Source: Sperchopsis tessellata (Eukaryota; Arthropoda; Insecta; Coleoptera; Hydrophilidae). From it: 30,164 nucleotides of DNA. A model generated the notes under the pieces. That model did not search any database. It was given only the letters and a program-made list of their open reading frames with translations, and had not been told where the DNA came from. The stretch is taken from positions 1 through 30,164 of the forward strand of contig JAWQRN010000406.1 in the NCBI GenBank assembly GCA_033557685.1, in the 5' to 3' direction. How positions within the stretch are numbered: position 1 is the first letter of the stretch; each line of letters opens with the position of its first letter. The position numbers and the translations under genes are program-made. Below, one piece after another: positions 22,901-30,164 of the stretch.

Positions 22901-25900
22901 TCTGAACTAGTCCTAGTACTCAAAGGTTATTTTAGATTAATAACAGGCCAAAGTTTATTAATTGACAAAGAGGAATCTGCTCCCATGGAAGATCTAGCAC
23001 CACCTTATTTATCTCAACATAAGGTTATTCCTGAAAAATGGAGTTACGTTAACCAGAGGCAAATGAAATCAATTTGTTTTGCTGCTCAGCCTCTTTACCA
23101 ACATGTAAACCGTAAAACGAATGGACTTTATAATACTATGGGTAGACAATCAAAACCACCACTAATGGTAGGATTAAGCTTAGATAGCAACATGAACACT
23201 GCCATTTCTAACAGAAATCATCAGTTTAAGAATGAATTTAGTTTTGACTGTGCTTCATATGATCTACAAAGCGTTATGTCAATGGAAATTTTAGAAAGTG
23301 GTGTCATAGAAGCAAAGAGTGATGATGTTTTTAGGAGAGTTAAGGAAATGCAGCAGCTAGTGGAGAATTCTGAAAAATATTTGACAGAGCAACAACATCT
23401 TGCTAAACTGCATGAAGCATCGGAATGGCAAGAAACTAGTGTAGACATAGAAAGTGATAATGAGAGTATAGCAGGAGATGATACTCCCGGTAAATTACAT
23501 CACAGTGATTCTTTACTCCTCCTCACAAGAGGTTGCCATGTAAATTCTGATTCGAAACAATCCTTTACAAATGCTGCAATAGAAATGCTTCGTTCAGAAA
23601 TAAACCAATCAGAAAGTGATAATGACTCACTCTATACACCACATAATTCTCCAAAACATAAAGTAAATAGTAAAAACAATACAAATGGGGCTAATAAAAG
23701 TGTCCGCGTTAGTTTTGGCTTACATAGCCCAGATACTTCTACAAATGAAACCCAGGACTTGAAATCTTATTTACAACAATTAAAAGAACAAGCTAATGGT
23801 GATCAAGGTGAATCAGATCTTGAAACAATAACGGATTTATATGTGTTTGATCCTGAAATTATTGACTTAACATTATTACCTCCTCCAGCAACTCCAGATG
23901 AACTCGATTGTGCCTTACCAACACCTATAAATGTACCACCAAGATCGTTTGCTGATTCGGTGGACAAACTAAATAAATTAGGTGTTTTACATGAGAATCT
24001 TGATTTAGAGGAATTTTTAGCTAGTGTTACAGTGCCTCCACCTACTCAGAAAATAACACCTGCTGTAGAACTCACACCTGAAGAAATAATGTCATATATA
24101 ATTCCTCCACCCCCAGCTGTTCAAAACAGCATGGAAAATTTGACAATAAATGATTCTGAGGAGCGGTTAACAGAAAGTCTACCACCTGACATTAATAATG
24201 TATCCAATGGTGTTAAAAGAAGAAATAGTAACTGCAGTGTGACATCAAATATTATAGAATATGCAACTGTGGATCGTAAGGGTGCATTTTCTTGTTGTGC
24301 AAAGAATAAATCCTCAAAACCTGAACCTAGAGAATGTGAAAATATTCAGCCTCCACCAAGAAGAAGCTCTGATGAAAAACCTCCTGAGAGACCACCTAAA
24401 AATATTCCATCAGAAAGGCAGCGCTCCCATTCACTTACTTCTAATAGAATTAATTCAGAGTTTCCTCCAAAACTTCCACCAAGAGGTGAGACAAACCACC
24501 AAGCTCCTCCCCATTTATTTTTACCACCTAAAAAACCACCACTTCCTCCAGTTCCTCCTCTGGAGGTATTGAGAAGTCGAAAAATTTTGGCACCACAGCC
24601 AAAAACTAGCTCAGAAGGTAGAACTGCTGGTATCGGATCACCCCATTTACAAAGAAATAGGAATTTATATAATGATTTAGAGAACAAGTTTGGAACAACC
24701 GAGGATGGAAAACTGAGTATCTACCATTCAACAGCTGTTAGTACACCGACATCACCCTACTTAGGTAAGTTTATAATGACAAATAGCTTTTATGTTAGTA
24801 TCTTAAATATGTACATTATTAATATAAACTTTAAAAACATCATAACATTATAGTCTTCTATCTATCTTATACCTCCATACTAAGCTTCTAACTAAGTGTA
24901 AGCGCACAAGAGTGCTGAAAAGAAAAGGTGAAAAATTTACTCCTACTAGAATATTTTCCACAGTAATCAAGTGCCAATTAAAAATTTCAAGGTGTGAAGA
25001 AGGCACAACCTGTAAAACTAGGAACCGAAGAGAAAAAATAAATTAAATGCCTATCTGTATACAGAAACACTATAGAACTTTTTCTTCTGATTTAGGATTT
25101 AACATAAATAAAAATATTACTTTAGTCAACTAAAACAAACATTTTCAGGAGATTATGTATGATTGGTCAGATCCTTTGAAGAGTTTTAGTGCTTGTGCTT
25201 TCAAAAATATATGAAGTTATTACTCACCATATTGACTATTTCAACAATGCGAAATTAGAAAATATTACCTGAAAAGTTAATACACACAATACAGCAGTAA
25301 AATCTCTTTCAAAACTTGCGCAGATAAAGAAACCAAAGAGCAGAATGACATATCAGCTCTTAGACTGCACACATTTAAAAGAAAATATTATTAAAGTATA
25401 TGATTTTATTTTTGCATAACGCTAACAAAAATTGTTTATTTACCTCTTTAAATTACGAACAGTATTTATAAAGTATTACAATTATCTTTTCAATTATTGG
25501 CAGTGTTTATAAATAAATCATATTCAAATTAATTTATTATAACAAAATAATAATGAATTTTGTAAATAACTAGGGGAACGCAATACTAATTTTGCTGCCA
25601 GGCCTAAAAATTGTAGTTACATTACTGAATACATCCCTGTGTTATGCCTAAGTGAATTGATTTTTTGTTAATAGGCGATAGTTAATTCTGGCTTATAAAT
25701 ATTATATCACTGAGAAATGGTTTAAGTTTGGATAAGAGTTAAGAGTTAATTTTAATATCAGCGATCTGTTCAGCACTCATGTATCACTTATATTCAAACC
25801 CTTTTCCAATCTTTGATTTTTTTCTTTTCTAATAGTATAACATTCATCTATTAGGTTTGCTAATAAGTCTATGTAAAAAGATCGCACATTCGTTCAGAAC

Positions 25901-28686
25901 CGAGGAGTGTAATGTTAACATGTTTTAAGTGATTCAGTGCGTAGACTTCCACAGCCACAGTAAATATCTTCAGGTTTTCCGGGAGATTACCGTGTGTTGG
26001 CTTTTGTTTTTGCCGATGTTTTGTCTACAGTTGCAGTAGACATTATCAAGAGACGTAGCTCTTACAATGCTTATAATAGAATGACATGTAGCTCTCACAA
26101 GTGCTAGTCAAGGAATAAAATAAAGATAATGTACCCTGCTACAGTGAACAAAACGTCGGCAAAAACAATAGCAAACATTATCTCCCGGAAAACCTGAAGA
26201 TATGTTTTAAGGGAAATATTTTTATTTGTTTACATTTTACTAGCCTGTTTTTGTCTTCAGGAATAAAGAAACTTGCAAGCACTAGTTTTTCAAGTTATGT
26301 ACATTACAATATTAATTATTAATATTTTAGGTAGAGGAGCACATTTTACTGCAGTACCAATAGATTCACCAGATAGTCCAAATTGTCCAGCACATGATAT
26401 ACCACCTCCACCTAGAGCTCCAATGTACAGTAACTCTGCTCATGTTAGATCTTATTCTGAATCTAACTGTAGAGATAGGACATTGCCTAAGAACACTCGA
26501 TTTAAGGATCATCAAGAATATTTACAGAAAAATGGTGGTTCACCTGTCAAAAATGGCTGTATGTCTAATAGAGAAAATCTTTTAGCCAAAACTGATGTTG
26601 CCATGGCCAGTTTGTTATTAAGACTGGACCAAGTGGCTGCACAATGCAGTGCTGCTCAAATTCACGGTGGAGGCAGAATGATGTGTGAGGAAAAATTTCA
26701 GGTAAGATTTTTGATTTCTTTGCAAAGACAAATAAGTATTTTCTGTAGTTCCAACCAGTGGTCCAACCATGCAACAAACGTAAGAGCTTTTATTTGAAGT
26801 CACATTTAATTTATTTACTGAACTCCATTCTATGAAGAATGCAAAATGGCGTTAATATTTAAAATATGGGGAAAGGCAACTAAATTATAAAGATAGTGTA
26901 CATTTCTAAAAGACAGTATATAAATCTAGTTCCCACACCACATCGTTTTTGTTTTGCAGATGTATACGGTTCCCTCAGACAAAATATTATAAATAGAATC
27001 TATATTTCCTTACCTTGTAGATTTTGAGGTATCATTTTAATACTGTATCTAAAGTAATTCATTGATCATTAAATCTGGATTTTGATTGGAAAGTTGAACG
27101 AAATCTACTAATATGTACGCTTTTTAGATAGCCCACTTAATATTCTCTTAAAAGTTACTTGTTCCCCAGGCAGACCAGATTACACTAGATGTCCCCCAAG
27201 TACAGGCATTCTAGTATTTAGTAGAGCTGGACATTCACAGGGTGTTATTATGTGTTTTAGCCTCAATTAGATTAAACACGTTATTATCAAATCACAAAAT
27301 AATTAGACAATAATTCAATACTTAATCTAAAAATAATTCAAAGTTGACAGTAGATGGTAATTCGCATAATAACACGCAAGCTTCACTGCCAAAACCCAAG
27401 TACAACGGTGATAAAATACTCACAACCGACCGCCAACCTTTTCGAAGCAGTTTACTTAAATACTTTCTCACCTAATCCTGAAATACTCCTGGCTGGTGAT
27501 GATTTTCCATGACCTTAATTTGCACCTCATTGTGATATTAATCCACTATTTCTTCTCCTTCAACTCCAAGCTAATTTTCAGCCTTAGCGTCTATCTCCGA
27601 AGCCACTGTCATCATCAAACCTCTTACAACCTCCGCAACCACCACTAACACCTTCAGGCTTCTTTTGATTTTAAGAATTTAGGTATCCCCAATTACCCTC
27701 ATAAGTTGCATGGTCTGTCCCATCATCTATCTATCTACATCTGTGATATCCCATTTTTCAACATTTTGATTTTCACTATCATAATCTCCACCCTGGTTGT
27801 TTTCATAGTCATCATTAGGGCCATTACTTTCAATTCCATTGCTACTTCCATCTTTGTTTCTAAAAGTGCTGTGATTCTGATTCTTTATTACTCCCAGGTC
27901 TGCCAATGATAGATCTTCCAAATGACTACCATCCCCGACATGACTTGCTTAAATAACTGTACTCCAAGTTTGAATATTCTCAGCTGGTGCTGACTTCCCA
28001 TGACACTAGCTCACAAGGTAGCTGGCCCCAATTCTAGATTCTTCAATTTAGCTAATCGGAAATTTCTAGTAAATCGCAGGACAGGTGACAATTTCCAACA
28101 CATTTACCAATTTCTTTAGAGCATACTCTGATGAGCATCATTAATTGTTCACTCTAAATGAAAAAGATATTTTCCTAGTTAAAAATATTAATATAACATT
28201 TGTCAGATTAATATTTAGTAACCCCAACTATACCAGTGAGTCATTAAATATCATTATCCATAATAATCAAAAAAATTTCACTTAATATTAAATCACTTCA
28301 ATTTATGATAATGCATTTTTCAGGCTGCCAAAGATGAACTGACTGCACAGTCTCTACAATTGGTTCATTCAAGTAAAATGTTGGTGATTGCTATGTCAGA
28401 TCCCACATTACCAGACCTACCGGAAAATCTTGCAGTGTGCTTGACAATATTGCGACGACTAACTGAACTTTGTCAAGATTTATCAAACCACACAACAGCA
28501 CCTCTTCAAACAAGAAATTTAATTCTAAAGGTCCACGACGTAACAGCAGCATTCCATCATTTAATCACTTCTAATATTGATCGCTCATCGCAAGCATCAA
28601 TAGAAGAACATTTAGCTGCAGAAGCAGAAAGTTTAGCCAATGTTTTAACAACACTTTTAAGAAGTTTAAGGGTGTTTTCACCTTAA
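16690..28686 (+). CDS. Frmpd4: FERM and PDZ domain-containing protein (FRMPD1/3/4, Preso-like), 5'-partial, seven exons
   Basis: This is a cytoplasmic scaffold. In vertebrates, family members link membrane receptors and cortical proteins through PDZ, FERM and C-terminal ligand motifs (FRMPD4/Preso at synapses, FRMPD1 with LGN/AGS3). The seven exons join without a frame break into 1,260 residues. Numbered from the first visible residue: PDZ C-terminal half about 1-47; FERM F1 about 97-180, F2 about 187-313, F3 about 314-420; then a disordered acidic/proline-rich tail and a helical C-terminus (about 1,105-1,260). Family hallmarks are the PDZ strand starting LLPGDQI, PGKQLTALQAKLHYL in F2, and an IDLT-x-LPPP motif (716-724) of the kind I recall just after FERM in FRMPD4. 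Residues N-terminal to LLPGDQI are missing, and I found no GFGF-type carboxylate-binding loop upstream. The C-terminus (-RVFSP) is not a class I PDZ ligand, whereas I recall vertebrate FRMPD4 ending in one. Assignment to the family is secure; the exact ortholog (1, 3 or 4) is not, so the symbol is a family label. Confidence 0.9.
17063..17079. repeat. (TG)n microsatellite in first intron
   Basis: A short perfect TG run within the 268-bp intron between the PDZ exon and the first FERM exon. Confidence 0.9.
17207..17455 (+). CDS. Frmpd4: FRMPD-like exon 2: linker and FERM F1 lobe
   Basis: The acceptor is ttttag at 17201-17206 and the donor is gtaagt at 17456. The exon has 249 nt and is phase 0 at both ends. 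It opens with a short linker (PSAFSLGDLCVPP), then the ubiquitin-like F1 lobe begins at MANVLKVFLENGQTKSFKYD (window residues 97 onward), with the first two beta strands, the helix DVVTSLQTKL and the strand HFSLVVEH. The ATG at 17246 lies inside the exon and is not needed as a start. The intron on its 5' side is 268 bp and contains a TG dinucleotide run; the one on its 3' side is only 59 bp. Confidence 0.9.
17515..17774 (+). CDS. Frmpd4: FRMPD-like exon 3: end of F1 and start of F2 lobe
   Basis: The acceptor is ttag at 17511-17514 and the donor is gtaagt at 17775. The exon has 260 nt and leaves two bases (GA) for a split codon. It encodes the end of F1 (HKLRCLYRVAFVP) and the first helices of the acyl-CoA-binding-like F2 lobe (ALDYLYTQCCNDVIQERFAP, then YDTALRLAALHIYQHAL). 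The split codon GA|G is completed by the first base of the exon at 22376 and gives TVE-RDFGLERF, which fits the family consensus across this junction. This supports skipping the exon-like stretch at 18507. Confidence 0.9.
19000..19205 (+). repeat. Diverged tandem repeat, two copies 123 bp apart
   Basis: Copy 1 (about 19000-19085) and copy 2 (about 19118-19205) share the order AATTTTCATC...CATA(A/G)CTCAAAC...TTTG...GCTAG/CTAG...CAAA(C/T)AGAC. The pattern resembles the TTTCATxxxxATxGxTCxAxCCxTTTxxGxxxTxG...CAxACAGAC stretch found near the 3' end of several insect non-LTR elements. The open frame at 19059-19283 is an artefact of it. Confidence 0.45.
20290..20700 (+). pseudogene. Non-LTR reverse transcriptase remnant with YADD-box relative
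   Basis: The frame from 20385 reads NADDTKFFGYPF, matching the RT catalytic motif (Y/F)ADDTKLF with the leading aromatic residue lost. Further on, after shifts, YNGVPINED near 20510 may be the NG-x-x-xxxVxxxKDLG segment that follows RT motif C. Everything around it is broken by stops. It lies inside the large intron, in the sense orientation. Confidence 0.45.
21545..21578. repeat. Exact 17-bp tandem duplication
   Basis: CATTCAAAAAGATACGC occurs twice head to tail (21545-21561 and 21562-21578), followed by a truncated third start (CATACAAAA). It lies in the large intron and probably arose by replication slippage. Confidence 0.85.
22376..22670 (+). CDS. Frmpd4: FRMPD-like exon 4: rest of F2 and start of F3 lobe
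   Basis: The acceptor is tttttag, ending at 22375, and the donor is gtaatt at 22671. The exon has 295 nt, enters with one base completing a split Glu codon and leaves in phase 0. It encodes RDFGLERFVPASLLEKM, then the diagnostic F2 helices PGKQLTALQAKLHYLDLV, and the F3 (PH-like) start SYGAKCFSAG...VILVSPKFGIS. The preceding intron is 4,601 bp, by far the largest here, and holds degraded mobile elements. The following intron is 98 bp; reading through it shifts frame, so it must be spliced. Confidence 0.92.
22769..24764 (+). CDS. Frmpd4: FRMPD-like exon 5: end of FERM F3 and long disordered tail
   Basis: The acceptor is ttttccag, ending at 22768, and the donor is gtaagt at 24765. The exon has 1,996 nt, 665 codons plus one base. 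It finishes F3 (strands RRIEVRT, TVLIRLQ, AITVSLE and helix ELVLVLKGYFRLITG, ending near residue 420). A predicted coiled segment follows at about 536-572 (RVKEMQQLVENSEKYL). The tail holds three acidic-hydrophobic-PPP units (IIDLTLLPPP, EFLASVTVPPP, EIMSYIIPPPP). Near 879-948 it is proline-rich, with a class II SH3 ligand PPKLPPR (917-923) and a class I-type KKPPLPP within PPKKPPLPPVPP (937-948). Serine-rich stretches suggest phosphorylation, which is inference. Short open frames on the other strand here are shadows. Confidence 0.93.
25964..26203. repeat. Inverted repeat around a short tandem repeat (MITE-like) in intron
   Basis: Left arm 25964-26047 and right arm 26125-26203 are reverse complements over blocks such as ATATCTTCAGGTTTTCCGGG, TTGTTTTTGCCGA(T/C)GTTTTG and ACATTATC. 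The loop holds two diverged copies of a unit that starts (C/T)GTAGCTCT(T/C)ACAA. There is no coding capacity and the target duplication is unclear. It lies 128 bp upstream of the exon-6 acceptor. Confidence 0.7.
26331..26701 (+). CDS. Frmpd4: FRMPD-like exon 6: Ser/Pro-rich tail leading into helical C-terminus
   Basis: The acceptor is attttag, ending at 26330, and the donor is gtaaga at 26702. The exon has 371 nt; the first two bases (GT) complete a Gly codon with the last G of exon 5. It begins RGAHFTAVPIDSPDSPN and includes a short PPPPRAP motif and a Ser/Tyr cluster (HVRSYSESNCRDR), then turns amphipathic-helical at DVAMASLLLRLDQVAAQCSA. The upstream in-frame extension from about 26273 is intron, because it precedes the acceptor. 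The join to exon 7 keeps the helix running (EEKFQ-AAKDELTAQ). Confidence 0.88.
27451..28010 (+). repeat. Diverged direct repeat, two copies about 490 bp apart
   Basis: Copy A (about 27451-27515) and copy B (about 27943-28008) share TT(A/G)CTTAAATA...AATA(C/T)TC(C/T)(T/C)(G/A)GCTGGTG and TT(T/C)CCATGAC. Between them the minus strand has a 64-codon acidic Asn/Asp-rich open frame (27921-27727) that I do not recognise. The arrangement could be a decayed element with terminal direct repeats or an old local duplication. Confidence 0.4.
28324..28686 (+). CDS. Frmpd4: FRMPD-like terminal coding exon: helical bundle C-terminus and stop
   Basis: The acceptor is tttttcag, ending at 28323, and the TAA stop is at 28684-28686. 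The exon has 120 codons plus stop, in phase 0. The encoded segment is nearly all helix-forming: AAKDELTAQSLQLVHSSKM, LAVCLTILRRLTELCQDL, NLILKVHDVTAAFHHLI and EEHLAAEAESLANVLTTLLR. With the last helix of exon 6 it could make a four- or five-helix bundle. The spacing of AAK-x-L...A-x-x-L recalls focal-adhesion-targeting or talin/vinculin-type bundles, but this is only pattern similarity. No PDZ ligand is present at the C-terminus (RVFSP). The true start of the exon is the acceptor, not the internal TTG at 28360. Confidence 0.88.
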   Translation, partial: AAKDELTAQSLQLVHSSKMLVIAMSDPTLPDLPENLAVCLTILRRLTELCQDLSNHTTAPLQTRNLILKVHDVTAAFHHLITSNIDRSSQASIEEHLAAEAESLANVLTTLLRSLRVFSP

Positions 28687-29054
28687 ACGTTAGGAAATTT
28701 AAAATATATAGTTAACAGCTGTATTCTAAAGAAGTATGGATTTATATTACTGACTTAAGTTTAATGTTTAGAGAAAGGTAACACTCCATCAACTCTAATG
28801 ATTGCTCCCCAATCATATATTAAACGTAATATTAGTTTTTTATATATGTTTGTTTTTATTGTTAATTTTTTATATTATTTATTATAATGTTTTATTAGAT
28901 GTATATGGTTATCTTAAAAACCCTTATATGAATATTTCAACAATTGCTAATGATTCAGCAACATTATTTAATGCTTCATATACTATTTGAATTATGTAAT
29001 TGGTAAGTTCAATAAGTATTTTATTATTTATTGGAGAAGAAATATATACGCAAA

Positions 29055-29060
29055 AATAAA
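29055..29060 (+). terminator. Poly(A) signal AATAAA for the FRMPD-like transcript
   Basis: A canonical AATAAA occurs 369 nt after the stop codon and is followed within about 25-45 nt by a T-rich/GT-containing stretch (ttaatgtttgcatttttct). It is the first AATAAA after the stop, which would give a 3' UTR of about 390-400 nt. A second AATAAA at 29793-29798 could give a longer isoform. The intervening short open frame at 28802-28990 is low-complexity UTR, not a gene. Confidence 0.6.
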
Positions 29061-29099
29061 AGCTGTTTCAAAATACAACTTTAATGTTTGCATTTTTCT

Positions 29100-30164
29100 A
29101 TGCTACAAACTCCAATTTAAAATCTATAATGCACATCATACGTAAACAAATGTTTCACCTGCATATAAAACTAACTTTTCTTAACAATTCAGCTTAAAAT
29201 CATCGGACCGTAAATATTTTGCTGTTAGTCTACAAAGTACATTCGAGTGACTAAAAAATGTACGAAAATGGAGTAAAATAATCATTGTCAAATTATTCTA
29301 CTGCGTATTTTTTTATTCATACAATCGATCTATGAAGACAACTTATTTGAATATATTCTTGAAAAACTATTTGTGTATGACATGTGTCAGATTTTGATTT
29401 GTATGAGAGAAATAGAAACCTTAGCCTTAAAACTATCTAAAATACACTTGCACCATTGAAGATCTAATTCCAACAAACAAGACAGCACGATGCCACTGCT
29501 TTGTTGGCATCCCCATGGAAAAATAACCATATATTTCCACCCGGAAACAACATTCATACTAACCATATAAAAAGTATATTACATTTTGTATGTAGTATAT
29601 TAGGATATGAAGAGCTACTATAATTTACCAATAAGGTAATCAGCCTGTATATGATGTATGTAAAAACTTAGCATGCTTTAGTATGAATGTCATCATTTTT
29701 AACATTAATTTATTTTTTAAACTTTGATAATATATAATGGTTTTTAAGACACAAATATTTTGTACCTTATGTAGATTTTTCTAGTCATTATGAATAAAAA
29801 ATGTTTTTATTTAATATTTTAGGGCACAATCAAAATATAAAAATATCAAGACCAAATATGAGAAATAGTGTAATTAATACGCAATATAAAATTAAAGTCT
29901 GACTGTTGCTAAACGAGAATGTATTATAGTTTCTGATCATTTCAGTTTTGACAATAATTACCCAAACTCTGTTAACATATTAATTGTTTTCATCAATACT
30001 ATTATTTATATCAAAGTCAGTACTATAATACAGTCTGGTTCATATTATAACTATGTGATAATGTATTATATCATTGTTTAATATATTAACTCTGATGATA
30101 AATTAATATATCTTAGGCATTTTCATGGTTTATTAAATGTGAATTATGTTGCTAATTATATATA
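29100..30164. other. 3' flank, no gene seen
   Basis: This is AT-rich sequence after the first poly(A) signal. It contains the alternative AATAAA at 29793 and no open frame worth reporting. Confidence 0.6.
29793..29798 (+). terminator. Alternative distal poly(A) signal AATAAA
   Basis: A second AATAAA lies about 1.1 kb past the stop, followed by T-rich sequence. It could end a long 3' UTR isoform. AT-rich DNA produces this hexamer often, so confidence is low. Confidence 0.3.

Noticed and set aside
24346..24687. Gly-rich minus-strand frame of 113 codons
   Set aside because: It is the antisense shadow of the proline-rich coding exon (CCN codons read as GGN).
26565..26803. Minus-strand frames over exon 6
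   Set aside because: They are antisense shadows of the coding exon.
28802..28990. 62-codon hydrophobic frame after the stop codon
   Set aside because: It lies in the AT-rich 3' UTR between the stop and the first poly(A) signal; the composition is what random T-rich DNA gives.

Overview
The window looks like nuclear DNA of an insect or another arthropod. It is strongly AT-rich, it carries an interrupted gene with standard GT/AG introns as short as 59 bp, and it is littered with decayed transposable elements (non-LTR retrotransposons, mariner/Tc1, pogo, a hAT-like foldback element and a Penelope-like GIY-YIG remnant). I cannot name the species. No CRISPR array, rRNA, tRNA or bacterial operon structure is visible.

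The only gene I can defend is on the + strand at 16690-28686. It is the 3' part of a FERM and PDZ domain protein of the FRMPD1/3/4 (Preso) family. Seven coding exons join in phase: 16690-16938, 17207-17455, 17515-17774, 22376-22670, 22769-24764, 26331-26701 and 28324-28686 (stop). Together they encode 1,260 residues. In order these are the second half of a PDZ domain, a complete three-lobed FERM domain, a long acidic and proline-rich tail with SH3-type ligands, and a helical C-terminus. The first half of the PDZ domain and everything N-terminal to it were not found. The gene therefore starts upstream of the window, or in an exon I missed within the first 16.6 kb. A poly(A) signal lies at 29055-29060.

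Positions 1-16.6 kb hold no intact gene. The region is a graveyard of mobile elements: a GIY-YIG fragment (-, 0.4-0.7 kb); non-LTR endonuclease and RT pieces (+, 2.75-3.2 and 4.6-4.86 kb) flanking a mariner-like transposase fragment (-, 3.65-4.14 kb); a 245-codon unassigned coding fossil (-, 5.82-6.56 kb); a non-LTR C-terminal tail (+, 9.64-9.94 kb); a Tc1/mariner transposase remnant (+, 10.03-10.46 kb); a 539-bp foldback element with hAT-like ends (11.88-12.41 kb); and a cluster of non-LTR, pogo and mariner fragments on the minus strand (14.08-15.43 kb, plus 16.15-16.27 kb). Two stretches resemble core promoters (about 6.96 and 11.69-11.78 kb) but lead into no recognisable gene.

The large introns also carry repeats. 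The 4.6-kb third intron has a non-LTR RT remnant with a YADD-box relative (20385-20408) and a tandem repeat. The fifth intron has an inverted repeat around a tandem repeat (25964-26203). The sixth has a diverged direct repeat. I saw no convincing new molecular system. The most unusual items are the unassigned 5.8-6.6 kb coding fossil, the orphan promoter-like elements and the helical C-terminus of the FERM protein.
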